Shown here in pieces: positions 45,043 through 52,266 of a stretch of DNA of 52,266 nt. The position numbers were made by a program, and so were the translations under genes. The stretch is from assembly GCF_000255705.1 (NCBI RefSeq), contig NZ_JH636442.1:395009-447274 (forward strand). The letters are read 5' to 3'. The notes under the pieces are model-generated. The model was not told the DNA's origin. It saw only the letters and a program-made list of their open reading frames with translations, and did no database searches. Source of the DNA: Zavarzinella formosa DSM 19928. Lineage in GTDB: Bacteria; Planctomycetota; Planctomycetia; Gemmatales; Gemmataceae. Every line of letters begins with the position of its first letter. Position 1 is the stretch's first letter.

Positions 45043-45831
45043 GTGGCCGATTTGAACTTGGAAAATCAGTTGGGTCCGCGATTAAGATCGTTGAAAGAAT
45101 CAGGCGTCGAATGGCTTTCGCCCGCCCCGGAGTTGAGCATCATGGTCAAACAACCCGATATGTTTGCGGATGACGCCGAGACGGATCGGTTGAACGGATC
45201 GTCATTGCATGAGGCGGAAACTACTCCGACAGATCCGGAAGCCCGGCGCATTGCCTTGGCTGTTTTGGCCGGGGTTGTCAAGGAATGCCAGCGTTGCCCC
45301 GAACTGGCCTCCTCCCGCACGCAGACGGTTTTTGGCGTCGGTCCGGTTGGCGCCGAGATTCTGTTCGTTGGCGAGGCTCCCGGCGGGGATGAAGACCGTC
45401 AGGGCGTCCCCTTTGTCGGCGTGGCCGGGCAACTGCTCAACAAGATCATCGCCGCTTGTGGGCTAAGGCGGGAAGAAGTTTTCATCTGCAATATCCTCCG
45501 TTGCCGCCCGCCGGGGAACCGAGTGCCCAAACCGGACGAATGTGCGAATTGCCGAGAATACTTGGAGAAAACAATTGATTTGGTTGCCCCCAAGATCATT
45601 TGTTGTTGGGGAGGGGTCGCGGCCCAGAATCTCTTAAAGACGAAAACGGGCATTACCAAGCTTCGGGGCCAGTTTTATGAGTTCAAGGGAATCCCGGTGA
45701 TTTGCACTTTTCACCCGGCTTCCTTGTTGGAGGGAAGAAGCCCCCAGAACAAGGGATTGGTGTGGGAGGACATGAAGACGATGCTCGCCAAGATCGGCAA
45801 GCCGATCCCAACTCCCAAGAAAAAAGATTGA
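45043..45831 (+). CDS. Uracil-DNA glycosylase, family 4 (iron-sulfur type)
   Basis: A 262-residue glycosylase that removes uracil from DNA. The family 4 features are the [4Fe-4S] ligands C82 and C85 (ECQRCPEL), C154 (NILRCRPP) and C170 (ECANCREY), motif A GEAPGGDED at 110-118 and the late FHPASLL. The N-terminal 65 residues are a poorly conserved acidic linker. The GTG at 45043 is the only candidate that includes that linker; an ATG at 45142 would give a shorter but complete enzyme. It is convergent with the kinase-receiver gene at 24 bases. Confidence 0.93.
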   Translation: MADLNLENQLGPRLRSLKESGVEWLSPAPELSIMVKQPDMFADDAETDRLNGSSLHEAETTPTDPEARRIALAVLAGVVKECQRCPELASSRTQTVFGVGPVGAEILFVGEAPGGDEDRQGVPFVGVAGQLLNKIIAACGLRREEVFICNILRCRPPGNRVPKPDECANCREYLEKTIDLVAPKIICCWGGVAAQNLLKTKTGITKLRGQFYEFKGIPVICTFHPASLLEGRSPQNKGLVWEDMKTMLAKIGKPIPTPKKKD

Positions 45832-45855
45832 ACAGCGGTCTACGAAACCGATGGC

Positions 45856-47301
45856 CTATTCGTCGTTCGAGGCGAGTGCTTCCGTCGGGGCAAATTCGGC
45901 GAGGGCTTGGGTGATTTGCCGCATCGTCACCGGGCGCACCAGAACGGTGACATTGTCCCGCAGGTTTACCCGTTCGGCCCAATGGGCTTGGTCTTCGGAA
46001 AGCATCACAATGCCGTGGCATTGCAGCCGCTTCATGTCGGCTTGGTTCAACACCTTTTCCAACGTGTCCAAGCCATCCACGCCGACCGTGCCGCAATCGA
46101 CGAGTAGCACATCATAAGGCTGTTGTTGGAAGCGGCTGAGCGCCTGTGTGGCGTTCATCGAGATCATCACCCGATAGCCGTACTTCTTCAGCTTGTCGCG
46201 GAAAGCGTCCTGCAATTTCTGATTTTGCTCGACGATGTAGATGGATTTTGGCCCAACTTGAGAGGCCGCTGTTTTCCGGCCTCCGTGCAGTTCTTTGGAG
46301 ACCAAATCGATTGTCTCCATCAACTGTTCGTAATTCTGAAACCGCTCGGCCGGATCGAAGGCCACCATTCGGGAAAGCAAGGCGTGGACCGGCGGGGGGA
46401 TATCGGGGTCGGATCGGCTGATCTGGCTACCGAGTTCAAATCGTTGTCGTTGCATCCGGGCCTTGGCGTCCCGCGTGACCGTGAGCAACGGCCGGCCGGT
46501 GATCATTTCGTGGAAGGTGCAACCCAAGAAGTAAATGTCGCTTCGGGGATCGCCCGCTTTCTGGCCGGTGGCTTTTTCCAATCCCGCGTAATCGACGGTG
46601 CGGTCAACCTCTTCGCCCTCTTCTTTCGCCCCGCCGGCAATTTCGGCCAGGCCGAAGTCCACGAGTTTGGCTGTCTTGGTGGCGGAGATCAGAATATTGG
46701 TGGGCTTGATGTCCCGGTGTGTGAGGCCCAATGTGAGGGCGTGGGCAAGGCCGGAGACGGTTTCGTGAAGCAGCCGCAAACCTTCGGGGCAATCCAGTTT
46801 CTTCCGGATGGAGAGGAAGTCCTTGAGGTTTCCCCCCTCGACGAATTCCATGATGATGTAATACTGCCCGGTGTGGGCATCCCGGCTCACGGCGAGGATT
46901 TGCACGATGTTGGGGTGTTGCATGGCCATGCCCACCTTTCCCTCGCGCTCGAAGGATTCCACCTTCCGTTTATCCTCGCCCCATCGTTTGCGGAGAACCT
47001 TGATCGCGACAATTTCCCCGGTGCCGGGATTATCAGCCCGGTATACCCGGCCGAAACTGCCGGCGGCGATCCGGTAGAGCATGCGATAGCCGCCGAGAAA
47101 ATAGCCTTCTTTTTCTCCTTTAAGGAGTTTCGCGGCCTGCCACGGGGTGATGATTCCTTTGCGCTCCAAGAATCGGAGCAGGGGTTCGGCGGGGCCGGTT
47201 TTGGTTCCAAGTTCTTCCCAAGCCTCGAACAAATGGTCGTCGCCGACAAGATCGAGGCGCCGGGCCAACTGGGCGATCCCGGAGGCGTCGAGTGCGGACA
47301 T
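45856..47301 (-). CDS. Ser/Thr kinase fused to a degenerate receiver domain
   Basis: A 481-residue soluble protein. Residues 1-70 are a helical head (LRFLERKGIITPWQAAKLL). The kinase domain covers about 71-335: SFGRVYRAD, ATP lysine K101, HRD D197 (THRDIKPTN) and DFG D215. The activation segment reads DYAGLEKATG in place of the usual APE motif. The C-terminal part, about 351-475, has the plan of a response-regulator receiver: IYIVEQNQ, D402 in VLLVDCGTVG, S435 in IVMLSED and R456 in LVRPVTM. The acidic pair is EQ and the switch lysine is Arg, so phosphoryl acceptance is doubtful. No membrane segment is seen. Confidence 0.9.
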   Translation of the reverse strand: MSALDASGIAQLARRLDLVGDDHLFEAWEELGTKTGPAEPLLRFLERKGIITPWQAAKLLKGEKEGYFLGGYRMLYRIAAGSFGRVYRADNPGTGEIVAIKVLRKRWGEDKRKVESFEREGKVGMAMQHPNIVQILAVSRDAHTGQYYIIMEFVEGGNLKDFLSIRKKLDCPEGLRLLHETVSGLAHALTLGLTHRDIKPTNILISATKTAKLVDFGLAEIAGGAKEEGEEVDRTVDYAGLEKATGQKAGDPRSDIYFLGCTFHEMITGRPLLTVTRDAKARMQRQRFELGSQISRSDPDIPPPVHALLSRMVAFDPAERFQNYEQLMETIDLVSKELHGGRKTAASQVGPKSIYIVEQNQKLQDAFRDKLKKYGYRVMISMNATQALSRFQQQPYDVLLVDCGTVGVDGLDTLEKVLNQADMKRLQCHGIVMLSEDQAHWAERVNLRDNVTVLVRPVTMRQITQALAEFAPTEALASNDE

Positions 47302-47434
47302 GATTCACCGGAAAAGCGTATGAATGGAGAGATCACAATGTAGACAGCCCTGAATACAAATTTACCGTGCCATCGCCACTTCTTCAACTCTTCATGTGTC
47401 AATCGGGCCGGTTTCCGGGGACGGAGAATCGATT

Positions 47435-47466
47435 CGCCGGGTTTCGGTCACTTGCCTTGCCCGGCG
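47435..47466 (+). promoter_or_regulatory. Leader hairpin upstream of purA
   Basis: CGCCGGG (47435-47441) and CCCGGCG (47460-47466) pair perfectly around an 18-base loop. A smaller stem TTGGT/ACCAA follows at 47486-47501. Together with the terminator-like hairpin at 47513-47539 they suggest a structured purA leader. Confidence 0.35.
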
Positions 47467-47512
47467 GGGTTCGTTAGCCTGACGTTTGGTGATTCGACCA
47501 ACGTGGGACGGG

Positions 47513-47539
47513 AGGCTCGGGCAATCCCCGGGCTTTTTT
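47513..47539 (+). terminator. Terminator-like hairpin 14 bases before purA
   Basis: AGGCTCGGG (47513-47521) pairs with CCCGGGCTT (47527-47535), allowing two G-T wobbles, around the loop CAATC. A run of six Ts follows at 47534-47539. No rightward gene lies upstream within the gap, because the kinase is on the other strand, so this would act on the purA transcript itself: attenuation, or a stop for stray upstream transcription. Confidence 0.5.
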
Positions 47540-47553
47540 CTTGGGGCTGATTG

Positions 47554-48849
47554 ATGAGCGCAACCTGTGTGGTGGGGCTTCAGTGGGGCGACGAGGCGAA
47601 GGGCAAAATCGTCGATCTTCTGGCCGAGGATCATGATTTTGTGGTCCGTTACAACGGCGGCAACAACGCCGGACACACGGTTGTCCACGGGGACAAGGTT
47701 TTCAAGCTCTCCCTCCTGCCGACGGGTGTTCTGAAAACTCACCTGACCTCGGTGATTGGCAACGGCGTCGTGGTCTACCCTCCACAACTTCTGAAGGAAT
47801 TGGCCGCATTGGAAGCGGCCGGGGTTCATGTCAGCAATCTGGCCGTCAGCGATCATGCCCATGTGATCTTCCCATACCACATTGCCGAGGAAACCTCGAC
47901 GGAGCAAGGAAACGGTTCCATCGGAACGACCGGACGTGGCATCGGGCCGTGTTACCAAGACAAGGTCGGCCGAACCGGCGGCATCCGTGTGGGCGAACTG
48001 CTGCACCCGAAACATTTGCGGGAACGCCTGCATCAAATCGTCCCACGCAAGAACCGCGTCATCAAGGCGTTAGCCCCCGTCGATGCCACAGATGTGAAGC
48101 AATTCGACGCGGATGCCGTTTGTGACGAATACCTCGGATATGCCGAGAAGATCAAGAAGTTCGTCAAAGACACCGCGTATCTTCTGCATGATGGTCTGGC
48201 TGCGAAAAAGAAGATTCTCTTCGAGGCCGCCCAAGGCAGCCTGCTGGACATTGACCACGGCACCTATCCGTATGTGACGAGTTCGCACAGTCTGCCGTCG
48301 GGCATCTGGTCCGGCACGGGCGTTCCGGCGAAACACCTGGACCGGATCATCGGCGTGGTGAAAGCGTACACAACTCGTGTGGGCCGCGGGCCGTTCCCGA
48401 CGGAACTCGCCGACGGGCCGGAGGGCATCGGCGAACGAATTCGCAAGATCGGCCGGGAATACGGCACCGTCACCGGCCGGCCTCGCCGCGTTGGCTGGTT
48501 TGACTCGGTGGCCACCCGATACACGGCAATGCTGTCGGGCGCCAACGAAATCACGGTGATGCTGCTGGATGTCCTGAGCGGATTGAGTGAATTGAAACTC
48601 TGCGTCGCCTACGACGTGGACGGGGAACGCCGCACGACCTTCCCGAGCGATTCCTTCCAACTTGAACGCTGCCAGCCGGTGTATGAGACGATGGAAGGCT
48701 GGGCTCAAGACCTCACCAGTTGCCGGACGGTTGACGACCTGCCGATCCAAGCCCGGCGGTATGTCGCCCGGATTAGCGAACTGCTCGGCCTGCCGGTTTC
48801 CATCGTGTCGGTTGGCCCGGATCGCGCGCAATCAATTCCCATGCGTTGA
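47554..48849 (+). CDS. purA: Adenylosuccinate synthetase
   Basis: PurA joins IMP and aspartate with GTP in the first step from IMP to AMP. The 431-residue protein has the phosphate loop QWGDEAKGKIVDLL at 10-23 (an alanine where GDEGKGK is more common), YNGGNNAGHTV, GTTGRGIGPCYQDKVGRTG and FEAAQGSLLDIDHGTYPYVT. The ATG at 47554 follows a TTG at 47551, and the ATG is preferred. It heads the run purA, uppS, cdsA, pseudouridine synthase. Confidence 0.97.
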   Translation: MSATCVVGLQWGDEAKGKIVDLLAEDHDFVVRYNGGNNAGHTVVHGDKVFKLSLLPTGVLKTHLTSVIGNGVVVYPPQLLKELAALEAAGVHVSNLAVSDHAHVIFPYHIAEETSTEQGNGSIGTTGRGIGPCYQDKVGRTGGIRVGELLHPKHLRERLHQIVPRKNRVIKALAPVDATDVKQFDADAVCDEYLGYAEKIKKFVKDTAYLLHDGLAAKKKILFEAAQGSLLDIDHGTYPYVTSSHSLPSGIWSGTGVPAKHLDRIIGVVKAYTTRVGRGPFPTELADGPEGIGERIRKIGREYGTVTGRPRRVGWFDSVATRYTAMLSGANEITVMLLDVLSGLSELKLCVAYDVDGERRTTFPSDSFQLERCQPVYETMEGWAQDLTSCRTVDDLPIQARRYVARISELLGLPVSIVSVGPDRAQSIPMR

Positions 48850-48864
48850 CTCGGGGAATTCAAC

Positions 48865-49623
48865 ATGCCTGCCTCGACTGAAATCGCTCTTCCCCGCGAA
48901 GCGTTGCCCCGCCATGTGGCGATCATCATGGATGGCAACGGTCGCTGGGCCGTCGAACAGGGAAAAGAACGAATCGAGGGACACGCTCGCGGGGTTGAGC
49001 GGGTCCGCGAGATTGTGACGGAAGCCGCCACACTCGGAATCGGCCAGCTTACCCTCTACAGCTTCAGTTCGGAAAACTGGAAGCGGCCAAAGGCTGAAGT
49101 CGACTTCCTGATGAGTCTTTTCAAGCATTATCTCATTGAAGAACGCCCCGAGATCATGCGGCAAAACATCCGGTTTCGTGTGATCGGGCGACGATCCGAA
49201 CTCGCGCCTGATGTGATTGAGGAAATCGAGCGATCCGAACAACTCAGCGCCGGGAACACGGGGCTGACGCTCGCCCTAGCCGTCAACTACGGCTCGCGTT
49301 CGGAAATCTTGGATGCCGTGCGGGATTTAGCCGGACAAGTGCAATCCGGGACATTGAAACCCGGAGAGATCACGGAAGAATTGATCACCAATCACCTCTA
49401 CACGGCCGGGATGCCCGACCCGGATTTGCTGATCCGTTCGGCCAATGAAATGCGCATCAGCAATTATCTTCTTTGGCAAATCTCTTACGCCGAGTTTTGG
49501 GTCACCCCCGTTTGTTGGCCCGATTTCGACGTGAAGGTGTTTCATCAGGCTCTTCGGGACTTCGCGTCCCGCCAACGCCGTTTCGGGGGTCTGACTTCGA
49601 CCACCGGCCCGGTCGGGGAGTGA
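48865..49623 (+). CDS. uppS: Isoprenyl transferase (undecaprenyl-diphosphate synthase family)
   Basis: This cis-prenyltransferase elongates farnesyl diphosphate to the long polyprenyl diphosphate that carries envelope sugars. The 252-residue protein has the catalytic D23 in IIMDGNGRWA, the RGVERVREIV helix, YSFSSENWKRP and LLIRSANEMRISNYLLWQ. The family usually has G-E where this protein has N-E in the last motif. The genes before and after are close, 15 bases from purA and one base before cdsA. It fits with the GT-C enzymes elsewhere in the window, which need polyprenyl carriers. Confidence 0.95.
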   Translation: MPASTEIALPREALPRHVAIIMDGNGRWAVEQGKERIEGHARGVERVREIVTEAATLGIGQLTLYSFSSENWKRPKAEVDFLMSLFKHYLIEERPEIMRQNIRFRVIGRRSELAPDVIEEIERSEQLSAGNTGLTLALAVNYGSRSEILDAVRDLAGQVQSGTLKPGEITEELITNHLYTAGMPDPDLLIRSANEMRISNYLLWQISYAEFWVTPVCWPDFDVKVFHQALRDFASRQRRFGGLTSTTGPVGE

Positions 49624-49624
49624 C

Positions 49625-50482
49625 ATGCTTCGCACCCGCCTTTGGATGGGGTCGATTCTCATCGGTCTGGCTGTTCTCCTGTTGCTTGAGGACCGTTGGT
49701 TTACCCCGTGGTTTCCGATTTTCTTTGTGGCCTTCACGGCTGCCTCGTTCCTGGCCATCCGCGAATTAATCAGTCTGATTCCGTCCAACCAACGCCCGGA
49801 TCGTTGCCTGACGATTGGCGTGGGCTTGGGAATGGTTGCCGTCAATTGGCTGCCGCATGTTCCGGTGGGCGTCAGCGGTTCGGTGTGGCCGTTGTTGGCT
49901 GGCGTCTTGGCGTCAGGAATCTTACTGGCATTCCTTTTGGAAATGTGGCGGTATGACGGGCCGGGAAACATCACCCAGCGACTGGCCCTGACGGTCTTCG
50001 CATGGGTGTATCTCGGCCTGCTCCCGAGTTGTCTGGCTCAACTTCGCTGGTTGCCGAACGGATGGGCGACGGCCGCCTTGGCTTTGGCCGTGTTTGTGCC
50101 CAAGGGCAACGATATTGGGGCCTACTTCACCGGGAAATTCCTTGCCGGCCGCGTGTTGGGCCGGAAACTGATGACGCCCAAGCTCAGCCCGAAAAAAACA
50201 TGGCAAGGCTTCGCGGGGGGAATGCTCACATCGGTGGCGGTGGTGTACGGTATTGATGCCTGTTTGCCGGTGTTTGCCAATCACTTGCAACGGGTGGCTT
50301 TTGCGCTCACCGTCGGCTTGGCCGGCGTGCTGGGGGATCTCGCCGAATCGCTCATCAAGCGGGACTTGCAAACCAAAGATGCTTCGCAGTCCGTTCCCGG
50401 TTTCGGCGGTGTGTTGGATGTCATCGATTCGCTGTTGTTCGCCGCCCCGGTGGTTTGGCTCTGGTTTTGTTTTCTTGCATGA
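49625..50482 (+). CDS. cdsA: Phosphatidate cytidylyltransferase
   Basis: CdsA converts phosphatidate and CTP to CDP-diacylglycerol, the branch point of phospholipid synthesis. The 285-residue protein has about eight membrane segments. The C-terminal signature reads SLIKRDLQTKDASQSVPGFG and then GVLDVIDSLLF. The Lys-Arg, Lys-Asp and both later Asp residues are kept, but the usual His (in PGHGG) is Phe and the Arg after Asp is Val. A phosphatidate role is the best call. The ATG directly follows the uppS stop, as is usual for this gene pair. Confidence 0.93.
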   Translation: MLRTRLWMGSILIGLAVLLLLEDRWFTPWFPIFFVAFTAASFLAIRELISLIPSNQRPDRCLTIGVGLGMVAVNWLPHVPVGVSGSVWPLLAGVLASGILLAFLLEMWRYDGPGNITQRLALTVFAWVYLGLLPSCLAQLRWLPNGWATAALALAVFVPKGNDIGAYFTGKFLAGRVLGRKLMTPKLSPKKTWQGFAGGMLTSVAVVYGIDACLPVFANHLQRVAFALTVGLAGVLGDLAESLIKRDLQTKDASQSVPGFGGVLDVIDSLLFAAPVVWLWFCFLA

Positions 50483-50619
50483 ACGAATGGAAATTGTTTG
50501 TTTGAAAGACCCGCCGGTAAAAACATCCGATAAGCCAAATCATCCTGATTGCGACCAAATTTCTCCCGCATTCGCTAACATCAAAGAACGATACGGCCTC
50601 CTCCGCACCCGGGATTTTT

Positions 50620-51630
50620 GTGTCTGCCGATCAATCACCGTTGAATTCCTCTCCCCAAGTCGTTTCGGCCGAACAGGCCGGGCAGACGTTGTCCGCGTTT
50701 GTCCGCACCTTGTTGCCGGGGCAATCGTGGTCGGCCGTGCGTGGTCAGATTGAAAGAAGGCACGTCACCATTGGCGGGTCCGTTTGCATGGACCCGGCCC
50801 GGCGGCTCAAGGCGGGCGAGACGGTGGAACTTCGTTCCAAACCCGTGCAAGAGGTTCGCGGGGAACGCCCGGAGGATGTGGTGATTCGGCATCTGGATGC
50901 CGATGTGGTCGTGGTGGAAAAAGTCTCCGGTCTTAACACGGTGCGACACCCGGCCGAACTGGATTGGACCGAGGCCCGCCGGGAACTGGCGCCGACCCTT
51001 GAGGATGTTACCCAAAAGGCCATCGGCTGGAAATTACGGGAGAAGCCGCGAGACCTTCCCCGTTTGCGGATTGTTCAACGCCTTGACAAGGATACGAGCG
51101 GGTTGGTGGTCTTCGCCCGGAGCGTTCGGGGGGAGCGGGAACTCGGGCGGCAGTTCAAAGACCACACGGTCGTCCGGCGGTATGTCGCCATCGTGCCAGG
51201 GCACATGGAACCGCAGACCATTCGCGGTTATCTCGTTCGGGACCGGGGGGACGGCCGCCGGGGCAGCGGCGCCGAGAGCGGGGGGAAGTTCGCCGTCACT
51301 CATGTGACGATCCACGAAAAGTTTCCGAATCATACCGCCCTGATCTGCCAACTGGAAACCGGCCGGACCCACCAAATCCGCATTCATCTTTCCGAGGCCG
51401 GGCATTTCATTTGTGGTGAAAAGGTTTACACGATCCGGCCGGATGGATCACAACTCCCCGACCCGAGCAACGCCCCCCGTCTGGCTTTGCACGCCCTTGA
51501 GCTGGGCTTCGTCCATCCGGGGACGGAGGAAAAGATGTTCTGGTCGATGCCGTTGCCGGTTGACCTGCAAAAATTCATGGAACGACTTCGGGCCGAGAAA
51601 CCCAATGCCCCCCGAGGGAAGGGATCATGA
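50620..51630 (+). CDS. RluA-family pseudouridine synthase
   Basis: A 336-residue RNA pseudouridine synthase. An S4-type RNA-binding domain covers about 15-75 (SAVRGQIERRHVTIGG), and the catalytic domain holds D156 in QRLDKDTSGLVVFARS and the late RTHQIRIHLSEAGHFI with GEKVY. Target uridines (23S rRNA or tRNA) cannot be told from the sequence. The GTG at 50620 is the start; 137 bases separate it from cdsA. Its stop overlaps the start of the next gene by ATGA. Confidence 0.92.
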   Translation: MSADQSPLNSSPQVVSAEQAGQTLSAFVRTLLPGQSWSAVRGQIERRHVTIGGSVCMDPARRLKAGETVELRSKPVQEVRGERPEDVVIRHLDADVVVVEKVSGLNTVRHPAELDWTEARRELAPTLEDVTQKAIGWKLREKPRDLPRLRIVQRLDKDTSGLVVFARSVRGERELGRQFKDHTVVRRYVAIVPGHMEPQTIRGYLVRDRGDGRRGSGAESGGKFAVTHVTIHEKFPNHTALICQLETGRTHQIRIHLSEAGHFICGEKVYTIRPDGSQLPDPSNAPRLALHALELGFVHPGTEEKMFWSMPLPVDLQKFMERLRAEKPNAPRGKGS

Positions 51631-52266
51631 TGAATCGCGGACGGCTTTTGCTGACGGGCTTTTTCGTTTTCTTGATCGCTTGGCCGCTTCAAGCGGCCCT
51701 GCCTTATCCCCCGGAACCCATCAGCGGTTCGCTGGTGATCGTTGGCGGGGGGAAAATCCCCGACATTGTGGGTGCTGAATTTTTCAAGCTGGCTGGCGGG
51801 AAGGAGAAAGCCCGGATCGTCGTCATCTCGGTTGATGAGTCCGCCAAGGCCGAGGAGATGGTGAAGACTTTGAAGGTACGGACTCCGGTTGATGTGCGCC
51901 ACATGCAGACCGGAGACCCGAAGAAAGCCGATGCCGATTTCACCAAGCCGATCAAGGAAGCCACAGGTGTTTGGTTCAGCGGAGAGAATCCGCAGAACTT
52001 GGTTGCCGCCTGTCGGGGCACGGCCGTTGAGAAAGAGCTTCAAGCCTTGTTGAAACGAGGTGGCGTGATCGGCGGGGCGCCGGTGTTTTCCGATTTGCTG
52101 GTTGATGGCGGGCCGGGATTGGGATTTCTGCCGGGGATCATTCTCGATCAGCTGACGGTTCCCGGAAAGCCAACCGACCGGCAACTCAAAGCCTTGGAGA
52201 AAAGCCCGGATTATGCGGGCCTAGTGCAGGTTCAAGCGACCTTTTTCCGTTTCTTGGGCGGGTCCG
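51627..52266 (+). CDS. Secreted cyanophycinase-like protein lacking its nucleophile (truncated by the window edge)
   Basis: The frame is open for 213 residues from the ATG at 51627 to the end of the window. A signal peptide (MMNRGRLLLTGFFVFLIAW, cleavage near residue 24) precedes a peptidase S51 / cyanophycinase-like domain: GSLVIVGGGKIPD, ARIVVISVDES, GVWFSGENPQNLV, VIGGAPVFSDLL and GLGFLPGIILDQL. In cyanophycinases the segment after GG reads TSAGA with the catalytic serine, and the DxH motif supplies a histidine. Here these positions read APVFS and DQL, so the serine and histidine seem to be lost. A second ATG at 51630 is an alternative start. The ATGA overlap implies coupling to the pseudouridine synthase. 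Confidence 0.8.
   Translation, partial: MMNRGRLLLTGFFVFLIAWPLQAALPYPPEPISGSLVIVGGGKIPDIVGAEFFKLAGGKEKARIVVISVDESAKAEEMVKTLKVRTPVDVRHMQTGDPKKADADFTKPIKEATGVWFSGENPQNLVAACRGTAVEKELQALLKRGGVIGGAPVFSDLLVDGGPGLGFLPGIILDQLTVPGKPTDRQLKALEKSPDYAGLVQVQATFFRFLGGS

Noticed and set aside
46123-47343. Rightward 406-codon ORF
   Set aside because: Antisense to the kinase-receiver gene, which has intact HRD and DFG motifs.
47400-47500. GGTTCG and GC-rich stems considered as a tRNA
   Set aside because: No cloverleaf with a seven-base acceptor stem, anticodon arm and T-arm can be drawn.

Overview
The window looks like a chromosomal segment of a planctomycete, most probably a member of the Gemmatales (Gemmata or Zavarzinella-like). 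The evidence is the mix of families: a DUF1800/DUF1501 pair and a second DUF1501 protein with twin-arginine leaders, two very different Ser/Thr kinases (one with a zinc-ribbon head, one fused to a receiver-like tail), a YXWXGXW-repeat protein, a large leucine-rich-repeat lipoprotein, a DUF11-type surface lipoprotein, and lipid A genes (lpxD, lpxI). G+C is fairly high by eye. No phage, plasmid, transposase, CRISPR, rRNA or tRNA was recognised. This is ordinary, dense chromosome with mostly short gaps and many strand switches.

Layout. 1-4.7 kb: the tail of an unknown gene, then a leftward cluster (secreted protein, DUF1800, DUF1501). 4.8-8.4 kb rightward: a Cys/Met-metabolism PLP enzyme, a small unknown gene, quinolinate synthase nadA, a long palindromic repeat and a CBM9/DOMON-like protein. 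8.4-13 kb leftward: transaldolase, an acyl-ACP desaturase-like di-iron protein and a DUF11-repeat lipoprotein. 13.2-17 kb rightward: the zinc-ribbon membrane kinase and a HEAT-repeat protein. 17-24 kb: an ImpE-like gene (left), a DUF1501 gene (right), then leftward a translationally coupled pair of membrane GTPases and thiO. 24-33.2 kb, mainly rightward: a zinc-ribbon ORF, a possible small membrane ORF, the YXWXGXW protein with a textbook terminator, a leftward PfpI protein, then an LRR lipoprotein with two polytopic GT-C-like proteins as one apparent operon. 33.2-38.9 kb: a UbiD decarboxylase (left), then an ArsR regulator, carA, a second palindromic repeat and glmS. 38.9-45 kb: a secreted protein (left), ndk (right), a perfect 30-bp palindrome, then leftward lpxI-lpxD and a nitrilase/amidohydrolase pair. 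45-52.3 kb: a family 4 uracil-DNA glycosylase, the kinase-receiver fusion (left), then purA-uppS-cdsA-rluA-type genes and a truncated cyanophycinase-like gene at the right edge.

How it fits together. Much of the window is housekeeping: NAD, pyrimidine, purine and amino-sugar synthesis, undecaprenyl and CDP-diacylglycerol lipids, and lipid A. The accessory layer is envelope-directed: Tat-exported DUF1501 proteins, lipoproteins, GT-C enzymes and membrane GTPases. The features that deserve most attention are two related A-rich palindromic elements sitting directly behind stop codons, a perfect 30-bp palindrome with its T and A tracts in the reverse of terminator order, the GTGA-coupled GTPase pair, the kinase-pseudoreceiver fusion, the LRR/GT87/GT-C operon, a structured leader before purA and a secreted cyanophycinase-like protein that appears to lack its catalytic serine and histidine. 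No complete new defence or secretion system was seen.
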